Assembly (NCBI GenBank): GCA_902463265.1
Contig: CABQEV010000021.1
Location: 1 to 35,826 of the forward strand
Length of the DNA stretch: 35,826 nucleotides
DNA from: UMGS1889 sp900556055
GTDB lineage: Bacteria > Bacillota > Clostridia > Oscillospirales > Ruminococcaceae
Direction: 5' to 3'
The position numbers and the translations under genes were made by a program. Shown piece after piece: positions 15,944 to 24,432 of the stretch (the stretch's first letter is position 1; each line of letters begins with the position of its first letter). Under the pieces are notes generated by a model that saw nothing but the letters and a program-made list of their open reading frames with translations, did no database searches and was not told the DNA's origin.

Positions 15944-17923
15944 TCATTTCACACGATATTCCGCGGGATATCCCGAAAAAGTCATGTCACGGAAAACCGT
16001 TTCCGCCGCCGCTGACTTTATCTCATCGGAATCATTATCGGCATCGTTTATATCGATCTCTTCAAGCGGATAATCACCGATAAGCTCGGCATTTTCTGTT
16101 ATTATCACACTCTCAGAATTGCCCTCGCAGTTCATTTTACAATCGGAGTACAGTCGCCAGCCATTATTGAATTCTCCGCCGTCATACCATGATCCTGACA
16201 CTGCGCAAAGCGGCAGATCAACGGATATTTCTCCGTTTTCATATGCAATGTCACAATATGCGGCATAAAAATCCTCGGAGGATACCCAGCTTTTTATCCT
16301 GACAATAAAATGCGTCCTGCCGTTTTTATCCTTATGATCCATAGGCAAATTGCTGAAATTGCCGTAAAAGCTTCCTATTTTTTCGGCTTTTTCGGAAATA
16401 TCATATATCTCGGTGTACCCGTACTGACTTTCGGTATGTATGAAAAGCTCCTTGTTTCCATCGCCGTCAAGGTCAGACAGATACAGCCTGAAACCCAGAG
16501 GATCGCTGTAATTTTCGCCGAATATCTCCAAGGCATCATTGACACGCTGCTCCGCTTCGGATATACTGCCGTCTGCATATTTATCCCAGGCTATTGTCCT
16601 GCACGGCTCATATCCGTTCAGCATTTCCGTGCGCTTCCCGGAATATTCCTCCTCGTCTTTGCAGCTTGGAGAATACAGGAACTCATCATCTTCCGTATAG
16701 ACCGCCTCGATGATTTCCGACAGATCATCCGAAAATACCTGAACTGTCTCAGCGGTCAGATCGCCCGATGAACCGCCGCTTTTCCCGCAGATCATTATCT
16801 TTGATGATCCTTCATTATCGGAATAGACCTCCGTATTTATTTTCGGGATATCAAGCGGCATCATCACACGCTCATCAAGCAGTATATCCGCAGTTTTCCC
16901 GTCAAATATCACAAATTCAAACTGCGAATAAAGCGCATATCCGAAAACCGGATCGTCAGTGCCGTCGCCGTTGAAGTCAAATGATGTTCCCTTGTATATC
17001 CCGCTGACATTAAAAGGCGCATATTCGCTGTTCAGCTCGGACTGTTTCATGCTTACAGCTTCGCCGATATCTGTCAATGATCCATAAGCAGGTGCGACAT
17101 ATTCAACATTGATATTATCATCAGAATACTTTTCATATTCACTCTGCGGATAATTCAGTGCGTCATATATCAGATCTCTGAGCTCATCATAATTATCACG
17201 AAGCCTGCACTCAAATGCCGAATTCTTCATTTCATCGCTCAGCTCGACCTTTATGCCGTCCCACATATTTTCAGCGGAAACGGGAACATATCTCCCGAAA
17301 TATTCGCCGTACATATTCCTGACTTCTTCCTCGCTGTACGATGTTTCCGACAGATCAGCCGATGCGATACCGCCATTTATATCATCAGATGCGGCTGCTT
17401 CCAGCTTTGCTAGCTTATCACTGTCAGCATCATAAACCGCATTGACTATCATTTTTTCGGATCTGCATATCGCTTCGGCAGTATAGATTTTGTAATTCGC
17501 ATGCTCGGTATATCCGCTGTATATTATTACATTTTCACCCGTTTCGCTGTCTGTACACTCTGTCAGAGTCATTTCATACGGCGGATCAAAAGCGTTTTTC
17601 CATATACTGTTTCCGCTGATATCGAAAATTTCAATATCCGCACGCATTGAATTCCGCCTGATAAGCTCAGGGATCCCATCGCTGTTCACATCAGCAAAGC
17701 CCAACGCAAAGCCTGCCGCCCCATAATCGCCGTTTTCCGTCATATCGCATATCATATCGGCATAAATATCCGCTGCCGACTCTTCACCGCTTTTCTCAGC
17801 AGCCGATATCTCCTGCTTTGGAGCGGTTGTTTCAAATTCGGTCTCATTGATATTACCCGTCACTCCGCAGCCGCTGAATGTCAGCAGCACGGCAGCTGCC
17901 ATATACAATACAGTTTTCTTCAT
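15944..17923 (-). CDS. Large lipoprotein with several DxDGD-type motifs, 659 residues
   Basis: Lipoprotein signal with lipobox FSGC (Cys19), then a Thr/Glu/Ala-rich linker. Three calcium-type loops are seen: FADVNSDGIPELI (about 75-90), FDFNGDGTDD (about 315) and LSDLDGDGNKELFIH (about 482-495). These resemble FG-GAP/VCBS repeat loops, often found in extracellular binding proteins. A segment near residue 260, EYEKYSDDNINVEYVAPAYG, is shared with the 227-residue lipoprotein. ATG 17923 is preceded by GAGGTG. It lies 51 nt after the 164-residue lipoprotein gene. No enzymatic motif is recognised; a surface sensor or ligand-binding role is an inference. Confidence 0.75.
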   Translation of the reverse strand: MKKTVLYMAAAVLLTFSGCGVTGNINETEFETTAPKQEISAAEKSGEESAADIYADMICDMTENGDYGAAGFALGFADVNSDGIPELIRRNSMRADIEIFDISGNSIWKNAFDPPYEMTLTECTDSETGENVIIYSGYTEHANYKIYTAEAICRSEKMIVNAVYDADSDKLAKLEAAASDDINGGIASADLSETSYSEEEVRNMYGEYFGRYVPVSAENMWDGIKVELSDEMKNSAFECRLRDNYDELRDLIYDALNYPQSEYEKYSDDNINVEYVAPAYGSLTDIGEAVSMKQSELNSEYAPFNVSGIYKGTSFDFNGDGTDDPVFGYALYSQFEFVIFDGKTADILLDERVMMPLDIPKINTEVYSDNEGSSKIMICGKSGGSSGDLTAETVQVFSDDLSEIIEAVYTEDDEFLYSPSCKDEEEYSGKRTEMLNGYEPCRTIAWDKYADGSISEAEQRVNDALEIFGENYSDPLGFRLYLSDLDGDGNKELFIHTESQYGYTEIYDISEKAEKIGSFYGNFSNLPMDHKDKNGRTHFIVRIKSWVSSEDFYAAYCDIAYENGEISVDLPLCAVSGSWYDGGEFNNGWRLYSDCKMNCEGNSESVIITENAELIGDYPLEEIDINDADNDSDEIKSAAAETVFRDMTFSGYPAEYRVK

Positions 17924-17974
17924 TCCGTACACCTCTGTCTAAATCTCTCTGCAAAGCCGCATACATCAAAGCTT

Positions 17975-18469
17975 TTACGACGAAACCTGCTCCATCGGTA
18001 TCAGCCTGCTTCTGCCGTCATCGTCCGATATCTCACCGACATACTCCGAATACTGCTCATACGGCATAGTCGTGGGGTCATAATAAAGATAAATATCCCC
18101 CGTCTGCACATCTGCCCAGAACGTCCTCTCCGCAGACAATGTATCACCGTTATCATAAACTGCGGCTATAACATAAAATGTTCTTCCAACAGCCTTCACC
18201 GTACTTTTATGCAAAAGCTCTTTACCCTCGGGATACGCTTTCGTGAGCATTATCCTGTCCGATGCTTCGTCAAAGCTTATCGGGTTATCCTTTATTTCCG
18301 TGACCTGCTCAATATTATCGGGGAAAATAATACTGCTTTCATCAGCTTTGTTTCCCGATTCGGATAACGATGTCTCAGATACGGAAACAGCCTCCGTATC
18401 TTTAGCCTGTACGCAGCCGATAAGCATAACAGATGCCGCAATGATTGCCGCTGTTTTAAGTCTTTTCAT
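17975..18469 (-). CDS. Small lipoprotein of unknown function, 164 residues
   Basis: Lipoprotein signal with lipobox LIGC (Cys19) and a Ser/Glu-rich linker to about residue 50. The compact C-terminal domain (about 60-150) contains VGRTFYVIAAVYDNG and FWADVQTGDIYLYYDP. This two-strand pattern recalls small PepSY-like or surface domains, but I cannot assign it. ATG 18469 has GGAGGG 7 nt upstream. It starts only 28 nt after the hybrid kinase stops, so it is almost certainly co-transcribed and may be a partner or modulator of the sensor. Confidence 0.75.
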   Translation of the reverse strand: MKRLKTAAIIAASVMLIGCVQAKDTEAVSVSETSLSESGNKADESSIIFPDNIEQVTEIKDNPISFDEASDRIMLTKAYPEGKELLHKSTVKAVGRTFYVIAAVYDNGDTLSAERTFWADVQTGDIYLYYDPTTMPYEQYSEYVGEISDDDGRSRLIPMEQVSS

Positions 18470-18497
18470 CAGCAAACCCTCCATTTGTCTTTAGAAT

Positions 18498-20699
18498 TCA
18501 ATATTGTTCTTCCATTAGCTGACCCCTGCCCGCACAGTACGCACCCGCCATAGCCAGCAGCTTGCCGGAATCCATAGGCTTTGCGAGATGGTCGTTCATT
18601 CCCGCCTTTTTCGCCCGCTCGATATCCTCCTCATAGACATTCGCTGTCATTGCGATTATCGGGATATCCGCATCGCTGCGCTTCATCGCACGTATCCTTT
18701 CAGCCGCCTCATAGCCGTTTATCCCCGGCATTCTTATATCCATAAGGATAAGGTCTATGCTGCCCTCCGCACTTTCCGAAAACAGCCTGAGTGCCGTTTC
18801 GCCGTCCTCCGCACATATGACCTCCGCACCCTCATGCTCAAGGATATAGGTGACGATATCCATATTCAGCTTTACGTCCTCGGCGACAAGAATGTGCATT
18901 CCCCTTATGTCGGCTCTTGTCTTTTCGGACTCAGCCTTTGCATACGGCTCCTTTTCGGAGATGACAAGCGGTATAGTCACGGTAAATCTGCTGCCCTCGC
19001 CCGCCTTGCTTTCGGCGCATATCGTTCCGCCCATAACATCTGTCAGCGATTTTGCGATGGACATTCCAAGACCTGTTCCCCTGAAGCTTTCATCTGCGGA
19101 GGGCTCGTTTCTTTCCCTTGTGAACGGCTCGAATATATGCACAAGATATTCCTCGGACATTCCCCGTCCGCTGTCGGAGATAACAAACTCTATCACCGCA
19201 TTTTTCCCGTCCGAGGACATCTCATGCGCCATAAAACAGATAATTCCGCCGATATCCGTGTATCTGACCGCATTGTTCAGTATATTCAGCAGCACCTGAC
19301 GGATATACAGCGGACTTCCCGTCAGCATACGGTGCGGGATATCCGAGAAAAACGTCTTTAGCCGCAGATCTTTTTCGCTGACCTGCGTTTCAAACATGGA
19401 AACACATTCATCGAGCAGCACACGCAGGTCGAACGTTTCGTGTGCGGGTCTGAGAGCGCCGTTCTGCGCCTTGCTCATGTCGAGGACATCGTTTATCAGC
19501 GAGAGAAGATAGACCGATGCGCTGCGCATTTTTTCGACACATTCAATAAGCTTCGCATTGTCGTTCCTGTTCATGTCGGCAATGTCAAGAAGCCCGATTA
19601 TCCCGTTGATAGGCGTTCTTATGTCATGCGAGATGTGCGAAAGAAACTCAGATTTCACCTTGTTTGCCTTTTCGGTCTCCTCCGCCGCCTTTTTCAGTTT
19701 TTCGTTTGTGTCATGCTCGATGCTGTTCTTTTTTTCTCTCCATGAAATAAGCATGAGCGTCAGGATAAATGTCATCGCCGCAAATATAAGCATTCCGCCG
19801 AAGATAACGGAAACTCTGATAAGCTCATCGGAAACGCCCGATATATTTTCGCTGACATATTCCTCGGGGATCACCGAAAGGATCCTCCATTTCTCTCCTA
19901 TGGGCGCATATCCGACAAAATAATTTTCGCCGTTCAGCTCTATTTCCACCGTTTCCGATCCGCCCGATGAAAAATTGTCTGCAAATTTCTCAAAGCTGTC
20001 GCCGTAAAGGAAATCCGTCTTGGAAAGTGCCTTTATAACATTATTTTCGCTGAAAATATCCGAGTCGAAATCACTTTTGGCATAGCTTCCTTTGTTGTAA
20101 TAGAACCTGTTCCCGCCATGATCGAGAAGCACGCTGCTGTTTTTGCCCTGATATGAGCCGTAGCTGATAATATCGCGGATATCTGCTTTTTCACGCAGCG
20201 ATGCTACATATGCTATTCTTATATTTCCGAAATCTATCGTATTCGGGAGCTTGTGAACGAACATCATGTATTCCTCGGGACGGTCATCCGGCGAAAATGA
20301 TATCACTTGCTGCAAGCTGTCCGCCATGAACGGCACATTCACCTTCATTTGGGCGCATTCGCCGCCGAAGCCGTAGATAAGCCCGTCCGGGTCGATGAAA
20401 ACATACTCCGAGCTTGTGCTGACGAACATCTGCCTTATCTCGCTGACGGCTTTGCAGACGGTCATTTTGCTGTCCATGTAATGATGCCCGACGAACCAGG
20501 CTATGCCGTCCAGCCTCTGCCACTGATTTTTTATGATGATCTCTGATTTTTCGGCTATCTGCGATATTGATCTGCTTATGTAGTAGCAGCGTTCCCTATG
20601 TATCTCATCTTTCATTTTGCTGAAGAAGCGTCCGCTGACAAACAGCACTGTGAGAGTGACTGTTACCATCAGTATCACACCCAGCATCCTGCGTTTCAC
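18498..20699 (-). CDS. Membrane hybrid sensor histidine kinase with receiver domain
   Basis: 733 residues. A first membrane helix (about 5-27), an extracellular Cache-like sensor region (about 30-290) and a second helix (about 295-322) lead into the transmitter. The H-box is SHISHDIRTPINGI with His358. The ATPase domain has DSGRGMS (G1) and GTGLGMSIAKSL (G2). A C-terminal receiver has acidic AED and phospho-acceptor Asp654 in LMDIRMPG, then AMTANVY and the conserved KP lysine. There is no DNA-binding output, so a separate response regulator or a phosphotransfer partner is needed; none is in this window. The GTG start at 20699 has AAAGGGG 8 nt upstream; a longer upstream frame lacks a site and runs through the promoter. 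It heads the lipoprotein operon. Confidence 0.92.
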   Translation of the reverse strand: MKRRMLGVILMVTVTLTVLFVSGRFFSKMKDEIHRERCYYISRSISQIAEKSEIIIKNQWQRLDGIAWFVGHHYMDSKMTVCKAVSEIRQMFVSTSSEYVFIDPDGLIYGFGGECAQMKVNVPFMADSLQQVISFSPDDRPEEYMMFVHKLPNTIDFGNIRIAYVASLREKADIRDIISYGSYQGKNSSVLLDHGGNRFYYNKGSYAKSDFDSDIFSENNVIKALSKTDFLYGDSFEKFADNFSSGGSETVEIELNGENYFVGYAPIGEKWRILSVIPEEYVSENISGVSDELIRVSVIFGGMLIFAAMTFILTLMLISWREKKNSIEHDTNEKLKKAAEETEKANKVKSEFLSHISHDIRTPINGIIGLLDIADMNRNDNAKLIECVEKMRSASVYLLSLINDVLDMSKAQNGALRPAHETFDLRVLLDECVSMFETQVSEKDLRLKTFFSDIPHRMLTGSPLYIRQVLLNILNNAVRYTDIGGIICFMAHEMSSDGKNAVIEFVISDSGRGMSEEYLVHIFEPFTRERNEPSADESFRGTGLGMSIAKSLTDVMGGTICAESKAGEGSRFTVTIPLVISEKEPYAKAESEKTRADIRGMHILVAEDVKLNMDIVTYILEHEGAEVICAEDGETALRLFSESAEGSIDLILMDIRMPGINGYEAAERIRAMKRSDADIPIIAMTANVYEEDIERAKKAGMNDHLAKPMDSGKLLAMAGAYCAGRGQLMEEQY

Positions 20700-20739
20700 A
20701 AGCCGTACCCCTTTCTTCCATAATTTTGAATTTACAGAT

Positions 20740-20768
20740 ATTATACAATATATTCTATAAAAAGTCAA
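20740..20768 (-). promoter_or_regulatory. Promoter of the hybrid kinase/lipoprotein operon
   Basis: TTGACT (20763-20768) and perfect TATAAT (20740-20745) on the minus strand with a 17-bp spacer, just downstream of the ilvC terminator. Confidence 0.85.
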
Positions 20769-20782
20769 CAATATTCTACAAC

Positions 20783-20825
20783 AAAAAAACACGCCGTCCC
20801 GAAATCATCGGAACAGCGTGCTTTA
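20783..20825 (-). terminator. Rho-independent terminator of the ilv operon
   Basis: On the minus strand a stem of about 13 bp (CACGC and GCGTG at its base, two internal mismatches) with a short loop is followed by seven T residues, from the A-run at 20783-20789. Confidence 0.88.
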
Positions 20826-20875
20826 TTCAAGTGATAATCAAATGTTTGTTTGGAAATTATCGGTTACTGACGGGA

Positions 20876-20920
20876 AACTCATCAGTTGTTAATGAGTGAA
20901 CTCATTAGTTATTAATGAGT
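20876..20920 (-). repeat. Two tandem 22-bp dyads across the ilvC stop codon
   Basis: 20876-20897 and 20899-20920 differ at 2 of 22 bases and each is itself an ACTCATTA/TAATGAGT palindrome. The ilvC codons for LINN and the stop lie in the unit at 20899-20920. It looks like a tandem duplication of the gene end. Confidence 0.75.
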
Positions 20921-21921
20921 TTATCTTCATCGCTCCAGCTGTAAAGCTTACGGATCTCAGCGCCGACAGTCTCGGAGGGATGCTCAGCGTGGAGCTTTCT
21001 CATAGCCTTGAAGTGAACCTGAGAACCTGCATCGGACATATCGAGGAGGAATTCCTTAGCGAATGTACCGTCCTGAATATCGGAAAGAACCTTCTTCATA
21101 GCCTTCTTTGTTTCCTCTGTAACGATCTTGGGACCTGTTACATAGTCGCCGTACTCAGCAGTGTTGGAGATAGAGTATCTCATGCCTGCAAAGCCGCTCT
21201 GGTAGATAAGATCAACGATCAGCTTCATCTCGTGGATGCACTCGAAGTAAGCGTTTCTGGGGTCATAGCCTGCCTCGCAGAGAGTCTCAAAGCCTGCCTG
21301 CATCAGTGCGCATACACCGCCGCAGAGAACAGCCTGCTCACCGAAGAGGTCTGTTTCGGTTTCAGTTCTGAATGTTGTTTCGAGAACGCCTGCTCTTGCG
21401 CCGCCGATACCTGCCGCATATGCAAGACCGATCTCCTGAGCATCGCCGGTAGCGTCCTGCTCAACAGCGATCAGACAAGGAACGCCCTTGCCGACCTGAT
21501 ATTCGCTTCTTACAGTGTGTCCGGGTCCCTTAGGAGCGATCATGATAACATTGACGTTCTTCGGGGGAACGATGCAGCCGAAGTGGATATTGAAGCCGTG
21601 AGCGAAAGCAAGTGTCTTGCCCTCTGTCAGGTAAGGAGCGATCTCCTTCTTATAAACAGCAGCCTGCTTCTCATCGGGGATAAGGATCATGATGATGTCG
21701 CCTGCCTTAGCAGCATCGGAAACACTCATTACCTTAAGTCCTGCAGCCTCAGCCTTAGCCTTGCTCTTTGATCCCTCGTACAGACCGATAACAACATCAA
21801 CGCCGCTGTCCTTGAGGTTCAGTGCATGAGCATGACCCTGAGAACCGTAGCCGATAATTGCAACAGTCTTGCCGTTCAGTCTGTTAAGATCGCAGTCCTG
21901 CTGATAGAAAATCTTGTTCAT
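20905..21921 (-). CDS. ilvC: Ketol-acid reductoisomerase (class I)
   Basis: 338 residues, standard length for class I. It converts acetolactate or acetohydroxybutyrate to the dihydroxy acid by Mg-dependent alkyl migration and NAD(P)H reduction. The Rossmann loop is GYGSQGHAHALNLKDSG and a Ser/Lys-rich cofactor loop follows (YEGSKSKAK). The middle has IAPKGPGHTVRSEY, and the metal site is in FRTETETDLFGEQAVLCGG. ATG 21921 has GGAGG 8 nt upstream; the TTG at 21936 overlaps it. It is the last gene of ilvB-ilvN-ilvC, 55 nt after ilvN. Codons are strongly biased, as in dnaK, which suggests high expression. Confidence 0.97.
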   Translation of the reverse strand: MNKIFYQQDCDLNRLNGKTVAIIGYGSQGHAHALNLKDSGVDVVIGLYEGSKSKAKAEAAGLKVMSVSDAAKAGDIIMILIPDEKQAAVYKKEIAPYLTEGKTLAFAHGFNIHFGCIVPPKNVNVIMIAPKGPGHTVRSEYQVGKGVPCLIAVEQDATGDAQEIGLAYAAGIGGARAGVLETTFRTETETDLFGEQAVLCGGVCALMQAGFETLCEAGYDPRNAYFECIHEMKLIVDLIYQSGFAGMRYSISNTAEYGDYVTGPKIVTEETKKAMKKVLSDIQDGTFAKEFLLDMSDAGSQVHFKAMRKLHAEHPSETVGAEIRKLYSWSDEDKLINN

Positions 21922-21976
21922 TTTGTATTCCTCCAATAAAATTTTATTTTAGAGATTTATGATAAGAAACCGTCTA

Positions 21977-22474
21977 TCACTTTTTAACAGCGATAGTATC
22001 GGCGCCTTTCTGGATAGCGATAACGCCCGTGCGGACGATCTCCTTGATGCCGTAGGGGCGGATAAGCTCCTCAAAGCGTGCAAGGTGTGCGGTAGTGTCG
22101 GATATCTCAATAGTCATGGTAGATGCTGAGATATCAATGATCTTTGCGCCCATTATCTCAACGATAGTGAGTATCTCGCTTCTCTGAGCGGGAGTTGCGC
22201 TGATCTTGATGAGCTGAAGCTCTCTGGAGAGCAGTTCATCGGGAGCAAGGCAGCGCACCTTGATAGTGTCTATAAGCTTGTTGAGCTGCTTTTCGAGCTG
22301 CTCTACCATATAATCGTCGCCGTCGGCAACGATGGTTATTCTTGAAATAGCAGGATCCTGAGTTTCGCCTACTGCGAGGCTGTCGATATTGAAGCCTCTT
22401 CTGGAAAAGAGTCCCGAAACTCTGGAAAGAACGCCTGCATGGTTTTCAACGAGAATGGAGATCGTATGCTTCAA
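21977..22474 (-). CDS. ilvN: Acetolactate synthase small (regulatory) subunit
   Basis: 165 residues, the long small-subunit form typical of Firmicutes. It opens with the ACT domain (SILVENHAGVLSRVSGLFSR, NIDSLAVGETQDP, RITIVADGDD) that binds valine for feedback inhibition in studied homologues, and has the usual C-terminal domain (EIMGAKIIDIS to GVIAIQKG). It activates the large subunit. It starts with TTG, with a strong AGGAGG 8 nt upstream, 20 nt after ilvB. Confidence 0.95.
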   Translation of the reverse strand: MKHTISILVENHAGVLSRVSGLFSRRGFNIDSLAVGETQDPAISRITIVADGDDYMVEQLEKQLNKLIDTIKVRCLAPDELLSRELQLIKISATPAQRSEILTIVEIMGAKIIDISASTMTIEISDTTAHLARFEELIRPYGIKEIVRTGVIAIQKGADTIAVKK

Positions 22475-22494
22475 GGGATTTTCCTCCTAACAAA

Positions 22495-24108
22495 TTACAG
22501 TGTGGATTCTGTTTCATTGACGATAACTTCGAGCAGATAAGGTCCTTCCGAGCCGATGAAGCGTTCTATCGCAGCATCTGCCTCCGAATCGCCGCTGACT
22601 CTCTCTGCGGGTATTCCGTATGCCTTGGCAAGAGCAACGAAATCAGGATCTCCCGCAAGGCTGACAGCTGTTCTGTTGCCCTTATAGCCGCGGTCCTGAA
22701 GCTCTCTTACCATTCCGAGATATTCGTTTCTCATAAGAACTATCTTTACGGGGACGTTATACTGGCAGATGGTAGCAAGCTCCATCATCTGCATCTGGAA
22801 CGAACCGTCTCCGCAGATCTCGATGACCTCAGCCGACGGATCTGCGAGCTTTGCACCTATCGCACAGGGCAGTGAATAGCCCATAGTGCCCATGCCGCCG
22901 CTTGTCAGGAAGCGTCCGCTCTTTATCCTGAAGCTGTTGCACGCCCAGATCTGGTTCTGACCGACATCGGCAACAGCCACGGTATTGTCGGGAGCAGCCT
23001 CGGAAAGCTTTCTGAGGAATGCCTTCGGGTCGGTGAACTTTTCCTCTCTCGGCGAAACGGGGACCTTGCTTCTGTAATCACGGAGATGTTCGAGCCACGG
23101 CTCCGTATCAAGCCTTGTCATCAGCTCATTGAGCTGCGCAAGGATGCATTTGCAGTCGCCTACGAGGGGGATATCGGCATGGATATTCTTGCCTATCTCG
23201 GCGGGGTCTATATCAATATGTATGATCTTAGTGTTTTCCTCGAGCCAGCTTGGTGATTTTACCGCTCTGTCGCCCACTCTTGCGCCTATGAGTATCATCA
23301 GGTCGCAGTCGCCGACGGCATGGTTTGCGGTCTTGACGCCGTGCATTCCGATCATGCCGAAATAAAGCGGGTGATCTGTCGGGAATACGGAAAGTCCCAT
23401 CATCGTCGAAACGACGGGGATATTTGTTGTTTCGGCAAACTGCCTTATCTCCTGCTCCGCACCCGAGAGGAATATTCCGCCGCCTGCGCAGATAAGGGGC
23501 TTCTTAGCCTCGGAGATAGCCTCTGCGACTCTCTTTATCTGGAGTGCATTTCCCTTTGCGGAGGGCTTGTACGAACGCAGCGACACCGTTTCGGGATATT
23601 CAAAATCTATCATCGTCTGCTGGACATCGACGGGGATATCTATCAGCACAGGTCCGGGGCGGCCCGTTCCTGCGATGTGGAAGGCTTCCTTGAAGATCCT
23701 CGGGATATCCCGGGCATTCTTCACAAGGTAGCTGTATTTAACGAATGGCTCTGCCGCACCTGTTATATCGGCTTCCTGGAAAACATCGCAGCCTATCTGA
23801 TCGGAGGAGACCTGTCCTGTGATGCAGATAACGGGGACGCTGTCCATATATGCGGTAGCGATAGCGGTCAGAAGGTTTGTTGCGCCCGGTCCTGATGTTG
23901 CGATGCAGACGGCGGGCTTGCCTGTGATCCTTGCGTATCCGCTTGCGGCGTGACCGCCGTTAGCCTCATGCCTTACAAGGATATGCTTTATATCGGAATG
24001 TGAAAGCTCGTCATAGAAGGGGCAGATCGCAGCTCCGGGATAGCCGAAGACGACCTTTATACCCTCATTTTCAAGACATTTCACCATTGCCTCTGCGGCT
24101 TTTATCAA
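22495..24108 (-). CDS. ilvB: Acetolactate synthase large (catalytic) subunit
   Basis: About 537 residues. The thiamine diphosphate enzyme makes acetolactate from two pyruvates, or acetohydroxybutyrate with 2-oxobutyrate, the first common step to valine, leucine and isoleucine. Visible landmarks are FGYPGAAICPFYDEL, RHEANGGHAASGYAR, the SGPGATNLLT loop, and the cofactor motif GDGSFQMQMMELATICQ. Start choice: AGGAG lies 8 nt before the TTG at 24108; the ATG at 24114 is only about 2 nt from it, so TTG is preferred, though the ATG cannot be excluded. It is the first gene of the operon with its own promoter. No T-box or leader peptide is visible. Confidence 0.95.
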   Translation of the reverse strand: MIKAAEAMVKCLENEGIKVVFGYPGAAICPFYDELSHSDIKHILVRHEANGGHAASGYARITGKPAVCIATSGPGATNLLTAIATAYMDSVPVICITGQVSSDQIGCDVFQEADITGAAEPFVKYSYLVKNARDIPRIFKEAFHIAGTGRPGPVLIDIPVDVQQTMIDFEYPETVSLRSYKPSAKGNALQIKRVAEAISEAKKPLICAGGGIFLSGAEQEIRQFAETTNIPVVSTMMGLSVFPTDHPLYFGMIGMHGVKTANHAVGDCDLMILIGARVGDRAVKSPSWLEENTKIIHIDIDPAEIGKNIHADIPLVGDCKCILAQLNELMTRLDTEPWLEHLRDYRSKVPVSPREEKFTDPKAFLRKLSEAAPDNTVAVADVGQNQIWACNSFRIKSGRFLTSGGMGTMGYSLPCAIGAKLADPSAEVIEICGDGSFQMQMMELATICQYNVPVKIVLMRNEYLGMVRELQDRGYKGNRTAVSLAGDPDFVALAKAYGIPAERVSGDSEADAAIERFIGSEGPYLLEVIVNETESTL

Positions 24109-24143
24109 TCCCATCACTCCTGCTCATAAAAAATATCTGATGC

Positions 24144-24169
24144 GGAATTACGCATATGCATACAATTCC
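24144..24169. promoter_or_regulatory. Dyad in the ilv 5' leader
   Basis: GGAATT (24144-24149) and AATTCC (24164-24169) flank a GCATATGC palindrome, just downstream of the ilv promoter -10. It could be an operator or a leader hairpin. No regulator can be named. Confidence 0.4.
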
Positions 24170-24178
24170 GTTCTTTTA

Positions 24179-24207
24179 ATTATATTACAAAATCGCCTTT
24201 TCGTCAA
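24179..24207 (-). promoter_or_regulatory. Promoter of the ilvBNC operon
   Basis: TTGACG (24202-24207) and perfect TATAAT (24179-24184) on the minus strand with a 17-bp spacer. Leader to the start codon is about 65 nt, too short for a T-box. Confidence 0.85.
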
Positions 24208-24364
24208 TAGGTTTTGGAATAAAATAAATTCATACTAACTATACATAAGGGTTATGACAGCGGGATATTTTGCATAACGGGCATATTGAAGCAAGGGCAT
24301 ATAAAGTTCAAATGGATAATATATGTATAAAAAGTAAAATATAGCAGCCTGTTATCCTCATTTA
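24208..24364. other. AT-rich divergent spacer between ilv and the chemoreceptor gene
   Basis: No gene, hairpin or recognisable operator is seen. No sigma-28-type GCCGATAA box is present upstream of the chemoreceptor. Confidence 0.45.
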
Positions 24365-24393
24365 TTGAAAAATCGACAGAAATGTGCTACAAT
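24365..24393 (+). promoter_or_regulatory. Promoter of the chemoreceptor gene
   Basis: TTGAAA (24365-24370) and TACAAT (24388-24393) with a 17-bp spacer, about 40 nt before the ATG. This is a sigma-A type promoter. Confidence 0.65.
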
Positions 24394-24432
24394 ATACATA
24401 TCGTTATAATTTATTCTCGGGAGTGGGTAACA

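Noticed and set aside
18588..19361. 257-codon open frame antisense to the hybrid kinase
   Set aside because: It lies fully inside a well-supported coding gene and has no binding site or domain.
20896..21771. 291-codon open frame antisense to ilvC
   Set aside because: Shadow of a strongly biased codon gene; translation is Leu/Ser/Cys-rich and lacks a recognisable domain.
24109..24207. T-box or transcription attenuation leader for ilvBNC
   Set aside because: Leader is only about 65 nt and has no T-box sequence, leader peptide or terminator; only a small dyad is visible.
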